Positions 8,182-17,475 of a stretch of 64,000 nt of DNA are shown piece after piece; position 1 is the first letter of the stretch; each line of letters opens with the position of its first letter. The notes under the pieces were generated by a model. The model did not search any database and was not told where the DNA came from. It saw only the letters and a program-made list of their open reading frames with translations. A program made the translations under genes and the position numbers. This DNA comes from Ruegeria_B marisflavi (GTDB lineage: Bacteria; Pseudomonadota; Alphaproteobacteria; Rhodobacterales; Rhodobacteraceae): NCBI RefSeq assembly GCF_025673445.1, contig NZ_JAOVQN010000007.1, forward strand, positions 62,001 to 126,000, in the 5' to 3' direction.

Positions 8182-9565
8182 ACCGGTGGCGGCGGCTTTT
8201 TTCGCCTGCCTGTCCACACAATTCGTGTCAGCCGCCGAGCCGGAAACGGTTCAGCGGCTTACGCTCGACGAGGCCTTGCAAATCACCGTCCGGGCCTTGC
8301 GGAACGATAAGCCAACGCTGGCCCTCCAGATGTCAGAAGGATTGCTCGCAGCCGATCCTAAAAACCCCCTGCTGCACTATCTACAGGCCAACGCTTACGT
8401 ACAGTTGCAGCAGCCCGATGCTGCCCGGCGCGCCGCTGCGCGGGCCTATCGGTATTCCGAAGACCACGCCGACAAATTTCGTGCAGCGCAGATGGCCGCC
8501 CGTACCGCATTGGATGCGGGTCAACCGACCCGTGCGCAATACTGGTTGCGCCTGACAGCGTTGCACTCGCCGGATGATAAGGCGGATCGACTGATTGCCC
8601 GCGACTATGGCGTTCTGCGCCGGATCAACCCCTGGTCATTCCGTCTTCGGACCGAGTTGCGACCCTCCGACAACGTGAACAACGGGGCCGACAGTGCCCG
8701 CCAGATCATCGATGGCGAACCAGTCATCGGTGCGCTCAGCCCCTCCGCTCAGGCGTTATCAGGAACCATCGGCGTCATTGACCTGACCAGCGCGTACCGG
8801 TTCCATCGCTCGGAAACGACAGAAACCTCGGCCGCGGGGCGACTGTATGTACAGCGCGTTGCGCTCTCTTCCGAAGCAAAAGCCGCAGCCCCTGGGCTCA
8901 GCAACTCGGATCTGGCCACCACCTATGGCGAGATCGGGCTGAAACACGGGTTCAAGACGGGGTCCGGCATTGCTCTTGTCCAGGCAGTTTGGGGAACAAG
9001 CTGGGCCGCCGGGGAACGCAGTTACAACCTCGCACGGGTCGAAGCATCGCATAGCCTTGCTCTCAGCAAGGGACGGCTGACTTTGGGTGCGCTGGTCGAG
9101 ACCCGGTTTTCAGCGCGTTACCCGACACAAGAGGCCGATATCCTCGGGCTCAGCGCGCTCTATACCCAACTCTTGCAGAATGGCGACCGGATCACATTCA
9201 GCCTCGCCTGGCGCAACACTGATGCCAAATCGCCCAACGGAACGTTTCGCGCTGGATCGGCCCGTATCAACTATGACTTCGGAAAATCGCTGGGCCCGGT
9301 GCGGATAAATGCAGGACTCACCGTGGGTCGGACGGATTACCCCACATATATTCTGTTCCTGCCGTCGTTGAACGCCTTCGGACCGGTTCAGAATGGCCGG
9401 AAAGAGCACTCCATTTACGGTGACCTGAACCTGATCTTCGACCAATACGACGTCGCCGGGTTCGCGCCGGTGCTCCGACTGCGGAGTGGACGGAAGGACT
9501 CCAACATCTCTCGTTTCGACATTCGCGAAACTTCGATATCGATCGGCATCGAGTCCAAGTTCTGA
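8147..9565 (+). CDS. Slam-type surface lipoprotein translocator (DUF560)
   Basis: An outer-membrane protein of about 472 residues. It has a signal peptide (about 1-28, ending SAAEPE), an N-terminal periplasmic helical TPR-like domain (about 35-160) and a C-terminal half of alternating beta strands ending in SIGIESKF, a barrel with terminal aromatic residue. This is the Slam (surface lipoprotein assembly modifier) architecture, which moves specific lipoproteins to the cell surface. I prefer the ATG at 8147 because the signal peptide fits; a GTG at 8129 would add six residues. The overlapping lipoprotein is the likely cargo. Confidence 0.75.
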   Translation: MPIRFVLNRARKPVAAAFFACLSTQFVSAAEPETVQRLTLDEALQITVRALRNDKPTLALQMSEGLLAADPKNPLLHYLQANAYVQLQQPDAARRAAARAYRYSEDHADKFRAAQMAARTALDAGQPTRAQYWLRLTALHSPDDKADRLIARDYGVLRRINPWSFRLRTELRPSDNVNNGADSARQIIDGEPVIGALSPSAQALSGTIGVIDLTSAYRFHRSETTETSAAGRLYVQRVALSSEAKAAAPGLSNSDLATTYGEIGLKHGFKTGSGIALVQAVWGTSWAAGERSYNLARVEASHSLALSKGRLTLGALVETRFSARYPTQEADILGLSALYTQLLQNGDRITFSLAWRNTDAKSPNGTFRAGSARINYDFGKSLGPVRINAGLTVGRTDYPTYILFLPSLNAFGPVQNGRKEHSIYGDLNLIFDQYDVAGFAPVLRLRSGRKDSNISRFDIRETSISIGIESKF

Positions 9566-9632
9566 TCGCGCCCTCGACATCGCCGCTAACTGCGCTAGGC
9601 TCCGACCCGGAACAATCTGAGGATCGCACGCG

Positions 9633-10061
9633 ATGGCGCTGAAATATCTCCATGTCATGGTCCGGGTGAAGGACCTTGAGAAATCCATGGCATTTTACGA
9701 ACTGCTCGGCCTGCGCGAAATCCGCCGTTACGAGAGCGAGCAGGGCCGGTTCACGCTGGTCTACCTGGCCGCGCCGGGGCAGGACGAGACGCCGCTGGAA
9801 CTGACGTACAACTGGGATGGCGACGAGGGGCTGCCTTCGGACAGCCGTCATTTCGGCCACCTCGCCTATGGTGTCGACAACATCTACGAGACATGCGCCA
9901 TGCTGCAAGAGAACGGGGTCACCATCAACCGGCCGCCGCGCGACGGGCGCATGGCATTTGTCCGCTCGCCCGACAACATCTCGATCGAGCTGTTGCAGAA
10001 CGGCGAGGCGCTGGCACCGGCAGAGCCTTGGGCCAGCATGGAAAGCACCGGCCACTGGTGA
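9633..10061 (+). CDS. gloA: Lactoylglutathione lyase (glyoxalase I), VOC family
   Basis: A 142-residue metal-dependent VOC-fold enzyme that converts the methylglyoxal-glutathione hemithioacetal to S-lactoylglutathione. Family features are the N-terminal HVMVRVKDLEKSMAFYELLG, LELTYNW with metal-ligand glutamate, HLAYGVDNIYETC with ligand histidine, and SPDNISIELLQ with the terminal ligand glutamate. A GAGGA ribosome site precedes the ATG. Its stop overlaps the GTG start of the DUF1194 gene downstream. Confidence 0.88.
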   Translation: MALKYLHVMVRVKDLEKSMAFYELLGLREIRRYESEQGRFTLVYLAAPGQDETPLELTYNWDGDEGLPSDSRHFGHLAYGVDNIYETCAMLQENGVTINRPPRDGRMAFVRSPDNISIELLQNGEALAPAEPWASMESTGHW

Positions 10062-10762
10062 CCGGGGCGGCGCGGGCGGCGCTCTGCGTCGCGATCCTGC
10101 CGTGGTTTCCTGGTGCGGCGGCGGCGTCCGAGTGTCGGCTTGCCCTGGCGCTGGCGCTCGATGTCTCGCGCTCGGTCGATGCGCGTGAACACGCGCTTCA
10201 GCGCGGCGGCCTGATCGCCGCGCTCCGCGCCCCCGAGGTGCGCCGCGCCTTTTTTGCCGTACCCCTGCCCGTGGCTCTGGCCGTCTATGAATGGAGCGGC
10301 CCGACAGAGCAGCACCTGTTGCTGGACTGGGTCCTGATCCGGGCCCCCGGCGATCTGGACGGGGTGGCAGACCGGCTCGCCCGCGCCCCCCGCAACGGCA
10401 CCGAGGCGCCTACCGCCATGGGGCAGGCCCTGCTCTATGGCGCGGCGCTGATGGCGCGCGGCCCGGACTGCCTGTTTCGCACCATCGACATCTCGGGCGA
10501 TGGCGAGAACAACGAAGGCCCGGGTCCGCAAGATGTCTATGCCCTGCCGGGTTTCGACGCAATTACGGTCAATGGCCTACCGATCAATGGCGCGGAATAC
10601 GAGACCGAGATCCAGCTCATTCCCTGGTTCCTGGACAATGTGCGGCACGGTCCGGGCGCCTTTATCGAGGTGGCCCAGGGGTTTGCCGATTTCGAACGCG
10701 CCATGGCCGCCAAGCTCGAACGCGAGCTGTCGGGCCTGGTGATCGGCACGGTTCTGCCATGA
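10058..10762 (+). CDS. DUF1194 secreted protein with VWA-like fold, copy 1
   Basis: A 234-residue predicted periplasmic protein of the DUF1194 family. A signal peptide (about 1-24, ending GAAAASEC) is followed by a DxSxS metal-site motif (LDVSRSVD) and TIDISGDGENNEGP, typical of von Willebrand A-like domains. The start is a GTG at 10058 overlapping the gloA stop (GTGA); no ATG would preserve the signal peptide. Its end overlaps the second DUF1194 gene by ATGA. The molecular role of the family is unknown. Confidence 0.85.
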   Translation: MTGAARAALCVAILPWFPGAAAASECRLALALALDVSRSVDAREHALQRGGLIAALRAPEVRRAFFAVPLPVALAVYEWSGPTEQHLLLDWVLIRAPGDLDGVADRLARAPRNGTEAPTAMGQALLYGAALMARGPDCLFRTIDISGDGENNEGPGPQDVYALPGFDAITVNGLPINGAEYETEIQLIPWFLDNVRHGPGAFIEVAQGFADFERAMAAKLERELSGLVIGTVLP

Positions 10763-11466
10763 TCCGGCTGTTCGCCTGCCTTCTCTACCTGAGCGCCGCG
10801 CCGCTTCAAGCCGCCTGCCGGCAGGCCCTCGTCCTTGGGCTGGACGTATCCGGCTCGGTCGACGCCACCGAGTACCGCCTGCAACTCGACGGGCTGGCAG
10901 CGGCGCTCCTGGCGCCCGAGGTGCAGCAAAGGCTCCTGGCCATGCCCTCGGCGCCGCTGCGGCTCGCGGTCTTTGAATGGAGCGAGCCGGGGCATCAGCG
11001 CCTGATCCTCGCCTGGCGAGAGGTCCACACCGCCGCGGATATCGCCGCGATCGCCGCCCAGCTCACCCAAATCCGCCGCGCCCCCGCGCCGCCTGGCACC
11101 GCCATCGGCCCCGCCATGGCGCATGGCGCGGCTTTGCTGGGGCAACAGGCCGACTGCTGGAAACGCACGCTCGATCTGTCGGGCGATGGCAAACACAACA
11201 TGGGTCCACACCCCCGCGACATGCGCGCGACCCTGTCACACAGGGGGATCACCATCAACGGGCTGGTGATCGGGGCCGACAGCACCACCGCAACCGACCG
11301 CCGCCAGGTGCAGATCGGTGAATTGTCCGCCTATTACCGCGCCTGGGTGCTGACCGGACCCGATGCCTTTGTCGAGGTTGCCCTGGGATACGACGACTAT
11401 CAGCGCGCGATGGAGCGCAAACTGCTGCGCGAACTCGAAGGGCTGGTCCTGTCCGCCCTGCCCTGA
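10759..11466 (+). CDS. DUF1194 secreted protein with VWA-like fold, copy 2
   Basis: A 235-residue paralogue of the preceding gene. It has a signal peptide (about 1-18, ending LQAAC), LDVSGSVDATEYRLQLDGL and TLDLSGDGKHNMGP, plus ITINGLVI and YDDYQRAMERKLLREL near the end. It is clearly alignable with copy 1 but diverged, so the duplication is not recent. Its ATG overlaps the copy 1 stop (ATGA), so both are probably made together. Confidence 0.85.
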   Translation: MIRLFACLLYLSAAPLQAACRQALVLGLDVSGSVDATEYRLQLDGLAAALLAPEVQQRLLAMPSAPLRLAVFEWSEPGHQRLILAWREVHTAADIAAIAAQLTQIRRAPAPPGTAIGPAMAHGAALLGQQADCWKRTLDLSGDGKHNMGPHPRDMRATLSHRGITINGLVIGADSTTATDRRQVQIGELSAYYRAWVLTGPDAFVEVALGYDDYQRAMERKLLRELEGLVLSALP

Positions 11467-11512
11467 GCCCGCGCAACTGCGCCCCGTCCCCGGCGGCACC
11501 TGGTACAACAAA

Positions 11513-11529
11513 CGCCCCTTGCCGGGGCG
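11513..11529. terminator. Hairpin between convergent DUF1194 and ldtR-like genes
   Basis: CGCCCC (11513-11518) pairs with GGGGCG (11524-11529) over a 5-base loop in the 111-base convergent gap. No T tract follows, so this is a moderate candidate only. Confidence 0.4.
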
Positions 11530-11577
11530 GCACCTGCCACGCCTGCCCCGGCCTGCTCGCCCTTTCGGTATAGCCGC

Positions 11578-12075
11578 TCAATAGATGTAGCGGATCTGGT
11601 CGGTCCAATAGCGTTCGACCCGCTTCAACGCGCTGGTGATCTCCATCACCCCTTCGGGCCCCAGCACGCCGCGCCCCTGCAACCCTTCGGCATGGCGCTG
11701 GAACAGATCGGTGACCACATCCCTGATGTCGCGCCCCTTCTGGGTCAGCCGCACCCGCACCGAGCGCCTGTCGATCTCGCAGCGCTGATGATGCATATAG
11801 CCCATGTCGACCAGCTTCTTCAGGTTATAGCTCACGTTGCTGCCCTGATAGTAGCCGCGGCTCTTCAACTCGCCCGCCGTCACCTCGTTGTCGCCGATGT
11901 TGAACAACAACAGCGCCTGCACGGCGTTGATCTCCAGCACGCCGACCCGCTCGAACTCATCCTTGATCACGTCCAGCAGCAACCGGTGCAGACGCTCGAC
12001 CAGCGACAGTGCCTCCAGATAGCCCGACATAAAGCTTTTGCCGCCGGCCGTCGCAACCTGCATTTCCATACTCAT
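11578..12075 (-). CDS. MarR-family transcriptional regulator, LdtR-like
   Basis: A winged-helix regulator of 165 residues. The DNA-binding region holds EVTAGELKSRGYYQGSNVSY as the helix-turn-helix and EIDRRSVRVRLTQKG as the wing. It resembles the alphaproteobacterial LdtR group, which controls L,D-transpeptidase and envelope stress genes; that assignment is from family memory. I prefer the ATG at 12075, preceded by GGAGAG; the ATG at 12096 would add MGESERR with a weaker ribosome site. An L,D-transpeptidase gene lies at 30476 but not adjacent. Confidence 0.82.
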   Translation of the reverse strand: MSMEMQVATAGGKSFMSGYLEALSLVERLHRLLLDVIKDEFERVGVLEINAVQALLLFNIGDNEVTAGELKSRGYYQGSNVSYNLKKLVDMGYMHHQRCEIDRRSVRVRLTQKGRDIRDVVTDLFQRHAEGLQGRGVLGPEGVMEITSALKRVERYWTDQIRYIY

Positions 12076-12152
12076 CCGTCTCTCCGACTCGCCCATGCCT
12101 GCAAGACACTCTGGGCAGAAAAGCCAAAGATTCAGTTAAGTCGGAATCTGTG

Positions 12153-12410
12153 TTATTTTTGAAACGTTTGCGAGATATCCTGGATCAGATCGCCAAACCG
12201 CTCAGGCGCCGGGACCTGCCCGGTGACCCATTGGTACAGGTCCTGGTCGTTTTCGTGCAGCAGCGCGTCATAGAGATCCAGCGCCGCGACATCCATACCG
12301 GCCAGATTACGTTCGGCATAGGCCGACAGGATCAGGTCCATTTCCTTGATCCCGCGCCGCATCGACCGCATCTGCATCCGCTTGATGCGGTTTTCCCGGG
12401 TTTCGTTCAC
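12153..12410 (-). CDS. sdhE: Succinate dehydrogenase assembly factor (FAD flavinylation), SdhE family
   Basis: An 85-residue SdhE/YgfY (DUF339) protein that promotes covalent FAD attachment to SdhA. The signature RGxxExD is present as RRGIKEMDLIL (about 18-28), followed by YDALLHENDQDLYQWVTG. The start is a GTG at 12410 overlapping the stop of the upstream XRE gene (GTGA), so translation is coupled. Confidence 0.9.
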   Translation of the reverse strand: MNETRENRIKRMQMRSMRRGIKEMDLILSAYAERNLAGMDVAALDLYDALLHENDQDLYQWVTGQVPAPERFGDLIQDISQTFQK

Positions 12411-12799
12411 GCGTCAACCTCCATCCTCCGGCGCACCGCCTTTTCCAGCTTGGCCACCCGCCCGGCCGAGGCCTGCAACAGCGTGCGCAGCTCGCGCAGC
12501 TCCGACAGCCACGCCGCCATATCACGGTTGCTGTCGTCTTCCCCGTCGGTCATCTCCGTCCCCTGGCCTTCGCCAGTGATCAGCCACATGATCGACACGT
12601 TCAGCATTCCCGCCACCATTTGCAAGCGGTTGGCGCGCGGTTCGGACAAATCCTCTTCCCAGCTCGCGATAGTCGACTTTTTCACCCCCAGCCTGCGGGC
12701 CAGTTGCGCCTGTGTCATGTCCGCCGCTTCGCGCGCTGCCGCCAAGCGGTCGCCAAAGGTTGCCGAGTCCTGTCCGTAATAGTCGGTCATGTCGCTCAT
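12407..12799 (-). CDS. XRE-family helix-turn-helix regulator
   Basis: A 130-residue protein. The Cro/C1-type helix-turn-helix (about 14-70) contains MTQAQLARRLGVKKSTIASW and EPRANRLQMVAGMLNVS. The C-terminal part (about 85-130) is a charged, heptad-like helix (LSELRELRTLLQ, GRVAKLEKAVRRRM), probably for oligomerisation. I chose the ATG at 12799; an in-frame ATG three codons later is possible. It is translationally coupled to sdhE. Its targets are unknown. Confidence 0.85.
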   Translation of the reverse strand: MSDMTDYYGQDSATFGDRLAAAREAADMTQAQLARRLGVKKSTIASWEEDLSEPRANRLQMVAGMLNVSIMWLITGEGQGTEMTDGEDDSNRDMAAWLSELRELRTLLQASAGRVAKLEKAVRRRMEVDA

Positions 12800-12890
12800 C
12801 GTCCTGGTCCTTCCGGGTCTGCATACGGCTTGATCGCCGCTCGGGCGCACCCTATGACAGTCGCGCCCAACATTCAAACCGAGGCCGCCC

Positions 12891-14093
12891 ATGAGTTTCC
12901 TGTCTGCGACATTGTCCCGCGTCAAACCCTCGCCCACCGTCGCGATGACCGCCAAGGCGGCCGAGCTCAAGGCCGCAGGCCGCGACATCATCGGCCTCAG
13001 CGCGGGCGAGCCCGATTTCGACACCCCGCAGAACATCAAGGACGCCGCCGTCGCCGCCATCGCCGCGGGCAAGACCAAATACACCGCCCCCGACGGCATC
13101 ATCGAGCTGAAACAGGCGGTCTGCGCCAAGATGAAACGTGACCACGGGCTGGAATACACGCCCGCGCAGGTCTCGGTCGGCACGGGCGGGAAACAGACGC
13201 TCTACAACGCCTTCATGGCGACGCTCAATCCGGGAGACGAGGTGATCATCCCCGCGCCCTACTGGGTCAGCTACCCCGACATGGTGCTGCTCGCGGGTGG
13301 CACGCCCGTGGTGGTCGAAACCTCGCTCGACACGCGGTTCAAGCTGACCGCCGAACAGCTGGACTCGGCGATCACGCCCAACACCAAATGGTTCATCTTC
13401 AACTCGCCCTCGAACCCCACCGGCGCGGGCTACAGCCGGGCCGAGCTCAAGGCCCTGACCGACGTATTGATGCGGCACCCGCATGTCTGGGTGATGACCG
13501 ACGACATGTACGAACATCTGGCCTATGACGGGTTCGAATTCTGCACCCCCGCGCAGGTCGAACCGGGGCTCTACCCCCGCACGCTCACCTGCAATGGCGT
13601 GTCCAAGGCCTATGCCATGACCGGCTGGCGCATCGGCTATGCCGCGGGTCCGGTGGAACTGATCACCGCCATGCGCAAGGTCCAGTCGCAGTCCACCTCG
13701 AATCCCTGCACCATCAGCCAATGGGCGGCGGTCGAGGCGCTCAATGGCACGCAAGAATTCCTGGCCCCGAACGCCGCGCTGTTCAAACGCCGCCGCGACC
13801 TGGTGATCTCGATGCTGAACGCGGTCGACGGCATCGACTGCCCGACGCCCGAGGGCGCCTTCTATGTCTATCCCTCGATCGCCGGGCTGATTGGCAAGAC
13901 GACCCCCGCCGGCACCCTGATCGACAGTGATGAAACCTTCTGCACCGCCCTGCTGGAAAAGGCCGACGTGGCCGTCGTCTTTGGCGCCGCCTTCGGGCTT
14001 TCGCCGAACTTCCGGGTCAGCTACGCTGCCTCGGACGCGGCCCTGACCGAGGCCTGCACCCGCATCCAGCGCTTCTGCGCGTCGTTGGTCTGA
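12891..14093 (+). CDS. aatA: Pyridoxal-phosphate aspartate aminotransferase
   Basis: A 400-residue class I aminotransferase interconverting aspartate and 2-oxoglutarate with oxaloacetate and glutamate; alphaproteobacterial homologues can also accept prephenate. Visible motifs are GLSAGEPDFDTP, the SPSNPTGAGYS loop, the PLP lysine in SKAYAMTGWRIGY and a C-terminal FRVSYAASD with the carboxylate-binding arginine. It is a complete, single gene with GAGG before the ATG, divergent from the XRE/sdhE operon. Confidence 0.93.
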   Translation: MSFLSATLSRVKPSPTVAMTAKAAELKAAGRDIIGLSAGEPDFDTPQNIKDAAVAAIAAGKTKYTAPDGIIELKQAVCAKMKRDHGLEYTPAQVSVGTGGKQTLYNAFMATLNPGDEVIIPAPYWVSYPDMVLLAGGTPVVVETSLDTRFKLTAEQLDSAITPNTKWFIFNSPSNPTGAGYSRAELKALTDVLMRHPHVWVMTDDMYEHLAYDGFEFCTPAQVEPGLYPRTLTCNGVSKAYAMTGWRIGYAAGPVELITAMRKVQSQSTSNPCTISQWAAVEALNGTQEFLAPNAALFKRRRDLVISMLNAVDGIDCPTPEGAFYVYPSIAGLIGKTTPAGTLIDSDETFCTALLEKADVAVVFGAAFGLSPNFRVSYAASDAALTEACTRIQRFCASLV

Positions 14094-14118
14094 ACGCTAA
14101 ACGAAGGAGAGGCCGCGC

Positions 14119-14520
14119 ATGGGCGCCGAGCTGCCAGACTATTACTTCCGGATCCGCGAGAACGGCGCCTTTGTCTTTCGCGTGGACACCGAGAACCGCC
14201 AGCGCCGGATCGAGATGGACCAGATCGCCATGGTCAACATCAAGAATGGCGAGGTGAAACCCCATGGCGGCCGCGACCTCACGCCCGAGGACATGAAGGC
14301 CATCAAACGCTGGATGACTGAACGGACCGAGCTGCTGGCCCGTCGCGACATCGACGATATCCTGCGGGCGGTGGACTACCTCAACCTGACGACCCACTGG
14401 GTTCAGTCCAAGGCCAGCGACGCGCAACTGGAAGAGGTCACCGACTCGCTGCTTCTGGCCATGCACGATCTGCGCTCCGTCCTGGTGCGCAAGAAGGCCG
14501 ACCGCCTGACCAAGGGCTAA
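14119..14520 (+). CDS. Conserved protein of unknown function
   Basis: A 133-residue soluble protein beginning MGAELPDYYFRIRENGAFVF and followed by charged helical segments (EDMKAIKRWMTERTELLARR). No catalytic motif or membrane segment is visible. GAAGGAGAGG precedes the ATG, so it is a real gene, and it follows the aminotransferase by 25 bases, probably in one transcript. I do not recognise a named family; a nucleic-acid or protein partner is possible but unsupported. Confidence 0.7.
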   Translation: MGAELPDYYFRIRENGAFVFRVDTENRQRRIEMDQIAMVNIKNGEVKPHGGRDLTPEDMKAIKRWMTERTELLARRDIDDILRAVDYLNLTTHWVQSKASDAQLEEVTDSLLLAMHDLRSVLVRKKADRLTKG

Positions 14521-14587
14521 GCCCGGCCCTTGCCAGCCCCCACGATTGCCGTACTGTCCCCACAAGGCTTGTTGGAGGAGACAGGAC

Positions 14588-15958
14588 ATGGGCTGGCAGG
14601 ACTATCTCGACACGAACCAAACCCGCTTCGAGCAGGAGCTTCTGGATTTCGTCGCCATCCCCTCGGTCTCGGCCAAGCCCGACCATATGCCGGATGTCGA
14701 ACGCGCCGCCCAATGGGTCGCCGCGCGCCTGGACAAGGCGGGGATCGAGAACACCGCGGTTCTGCCCACCACCGGCCACCCGGCGGTTTACGGCGACTGG
14801 CTGCATGCCGGGGCGGACAAGCCCACGGTGCTGATCTACGGCCATTTCGACGTGCAGCCTGCCGAGCCCTTCGACCTCTGGCTGAGCCCGCCCTTCCAGC
14901 CCGAGATCCGCGACGGCCGCGTCTGGGGACGCGGCGCCTCGGACGACAAGGGCGGCATGTTCATCCCCATCCTCGCCACCGAGGCGCTGCTCGCCACCAC
15001 CGGCCGCCTGCCCGTCAACGTCAAGTTCCTGTTCGAAGGGCAGGAGGAAATCGGCTCGCCCGACATGCCGCCCTTCATCGCCGCCCAGGCGCGACGGCTC
15101 TCCTGCGACATGATCTTTTCCGCCGACGGCCTGCAATGGACAGCGGACGAGGCGCAGCTGGTGATGGGGCTCAAGGGGCTGGTCGGCGTCGAGTTGATCG
15201 TCGAGGGCGCGCAGGCGGATCAGCATTCCGGCTTGCACGGCGGCGGCATCAACAACCCGCTGATGGCGCTCAGCCAGATCCTCGCCTCGATGAAGGACGC
15301 ACAGACCGGCCGGATCACCATCGACGGCTTCTATGACGATGTGGTCGAGCTGACGGTGGAAGACAAAGAGGACATCGCCCGCGTCCCCTTTGACGAGGCA
15401 GAGTATTGCGCCGAACTGGGCGTGACAGAGGCGTTTGGCGAGGAAGGCTACACCGTGCGCGAACGGCTCTGGGCCCGGCCCACGCTGGAGCTGAACGGGC
15501 TGACCGGCGGCTACCAGGGCGCTGGCAGCAAGACGGTCCTGCCCGCCCGCGCCAGCGCCAAGATCACCTGCCGTCTGGTCGCCAACCAGCGCCCAGAGCG
15601 CATCGCCGAGCTGATCGCCGCTCATGTCGCGGCCCACACACCGCCCGGTGTGACGGCCCGCATCGAGCATCTGGCAGGCGATGCCGACCCCTTTCTCGTG
15701 CCCCGCGGCCATAATGCCACCCAGGCGGCGGGCGAGGTGCTGCGCGAGGTCTATGGCGCCGATCCCTATGTCACCCGCGTCGGCGGCTCGATCCCGATCA
15801 TGACGCTGTTCCTGCGCGCGCTTGGCGTACATGGGGTCATGTTCGGCTTTTCCATCGCCGACGAGAACCTGCACGCCCCCAACGAGTTCTTCCGCCTGGA
15901 GAATTTCCGCCGCGGCCAGACCGCCTATTGCCGCCTGCTGGAACGGCTGGGCCGGTAG
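14588..15958 (+). CDS. M20-family metallopeptidase (dipeptidase)
   Basis: A 456-residue zinc peptidase of the M20/ArgE/DapE/CNDP type. Zinc-site motifs are YGHFDVQPAEP, GRGASDDKGGMF and LFEGQEEIGSPDMP; the dimerisation-domain histidine is in ADQHSGLHGG, and the last ligand lies near FGFSIADENLHAPNE. I chose the ATG at 14588, preceded by GGAGGAG. The exact peptide substrate is unknown. It converges on the MATE gene. Confidence 0.9.
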   Translation: MGWQDYLDTNQTRFEQELLDFVAIPSVSAKPDHMPDVERAAQWVAARLDKAGIENTAVLPTTGHPAVYGDWLHAGADKPTVLIYGHFDVQPAEPFDLWLSPPFQPEIRDGRVWGRGASDDKGGMFIPILATEALLATTGRLPVNVKFLFEGQEEIGSPDMPPFIAAQARRLSCDMIFSADGLQWTADEAQLVMGLKGLVGVELIVEGAQADQHSGLHGGGINNPLMALSQILASMKDAQTGRITIDGFYDDVVELTVEDKEDIARVPFDEAEYCAELGVTEAFGEEGYTVRERLWARPTLELNGLTGGYQGAGSKTVLPARASAKITCRLVANQRPERIAELIAAHVAAHTPPGVTARIEHLAGDADPFLVPRGHNATQAAGEVLREVYGADPYVTRVGGSIPIMTLFLRALGVHGVMFGFSIADENLHAPNEFFRLENFRRGQTAYCRLLERLGR

Positions 15959-16022
15959 CGCAACCAGAATTTTGAAAAAATGTTCTGTGCCATTCTCTTG
16001 CCAAGAAAATGTGAGCCCGGCG

Positions 16023-17375
16023 CTAGGTCACCGCCTTGATCGACCGGCCCCAGAACCGCGCCATCAGCAGGATCCCGGCAAAAAACAGCCCCAGCACCAA
16101 CCCGGCCCAGACACCGATGCCCTCCCATCCCAGGAGAAACCCCAGGCCGTAAGAGGCCGGTATGCCCACGACCCAATAGCTGACCGCCGCCATCACCATC
16201 GGCACGGTGGTGTCCTGCACCCCGCGCAACAGGCCCAGCGCCATTACCTGCGCACCATCGACAAGCTGGAACAGCGCCGCCATCGCCAACAGCCCCGCCC
16301 CGATGGCCAGGATCTGGGGCCGGTTCGGGTCGTCCGGCTCCATGAAGAGCGAGATCAGCGGCTCGGCGCAGGTCAGAAACAGCGTGATGGTGGCCAGCGA
16401 CATCATCAGCGACATCGCGATCACCACCTTGCCGCCCCGCGCCATATGCTCCCTGTCACGTCGGCCATAGGCATTGCCCGCCCGGATCGTCGCCGCGTTA
16501 GACAGGCCCAGATGCACCATGAACGTGGCTGCCGCCAGCTGGATCGCGATCCCATGCGCGGCCAGCGGCACCGCGCCAAGCCAGCCCATCATCACGGCGG
16601 AAGCGGAAAACAGGCTCACCTCGGCCAGGTTCGTGAGCGCAATCGGCACACCCAGGCGCACCACCCGGCGGAGCATCTCGGTATCCGGCCGCCAAAACCG
16701 CCGGAACAGCGTATGTTGCGGCAGAACCCACAGCGCATAGGCCACCACCGCCACCAGCGACACCGCCTGTGTGCAGATCGAGGCAATCGCCGCCCCGGTG
16801 ATCCCCAGTTCCGGCGCGCCCCAGTTGCCGAAGATCAGCGCATAATTCGCCGCCGCATTGACAAAGACCGCCAGGACCGTGATCCAGAACACGACCTGTG
16901 TCCGCTCCAGCGCCGCGAGGTAGGATTTCAGCACCATCACCATCAGCGCCGGGATCATACCCCAACCCGCGACCCGCAAGTATTCCGCCGCCATGGCGGC
17001 GATCTCGGTCTCCTGTCCCAGCGCCAGCAGGATCGGCTGCGACCAGATCAGCAGGGGCATCGCCAGCGTGGCAAAGATCAGCGAGGCCCAAAGCCCCATC
17101 CGCGTCGCCCGGCGGATGCTGGTCTCGTCTCGCTCTGCTGCCGCCGCCGCCACCATCGGCATCACCGCCCAGCCAAAGCCCGCGCCCATCAGGAACAACA
17201 CAAAGAAATAGCTGTGGCCCAGCGTCACCGCTGCCAGCGCCTCGACCCCGTACCAGCCCAGCATGACCGTGTCGGTCAGGCCAATGGCAAATTGCGCCAG
17301 GTGCCCGCCGATCAACGGCAGGCCCAGAACAGCAATCGCGCGAGCATGGCCGCCATATGTCATCATCTGGGTCAT
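16023..17375 (-). CDS. MATE-family multidrug/sodium antiporter
   Basis: A 450-residue inner-membrane exporter with about 12 hydrophobic helices and MATE features such as LPLIGGHLAQFAIGLTDTVM and a repeat of this half in the second bundle. It exports cationic compounds or metabolites against Na+ or H+; the substrate cannot be told. The ATG at 17375 is preferred to a TTG 12 codons earlier, although its ribosome site is weak. Confidence 0.88.
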   Translation of the reverse strand: MTQMMTYGGHARAIAVLGLPLIGGHLAQFAIGLTDTVMLGWYGVEALAAVTLGHSYFFVLFLMGAGFGWAVMPMVAAAAAERDETSIRRATRMGLWASLIFATLAMPLLIWSQPILLALGQETEIAAMAAEYLRVAGWGMIPALMVMVLKSYLAALERTQVVFWITVLAVFVNAAANYALIFGNWGAPELGITGAAIASICTQAVSLVAVVAYALWVLPQHTLFRRFWRPDTEMLRRVVRLGVPIALTNLAEVSLFSASAVMMGWLGAVPLAAHGIAIQLAAATFMVHLGLSNAATIRAGNAYGRRDREHMARGGKVVIAMSLMMSLATITLFLTCAEPLISLFMEPDDPNRPQILAIGAGLLAMAALFQLVDGAQVMALGLLRGVQDTTVPMVMAAVSYWVVGIPASYGLGFLLGWEGIGVWAGLVLGLFFAGILLMARFWGRSIKAVT

Positions 17376-17475
17376 CCGATCAGGCTTAGGCGGCACCCGC
17401 GGCAAGGGCAAGCGCGATCTTTCCCCTTCCCGTTGACCTCCCCCGTGCTAGGCTCGCCCCCAGACGGAGGCCAAT

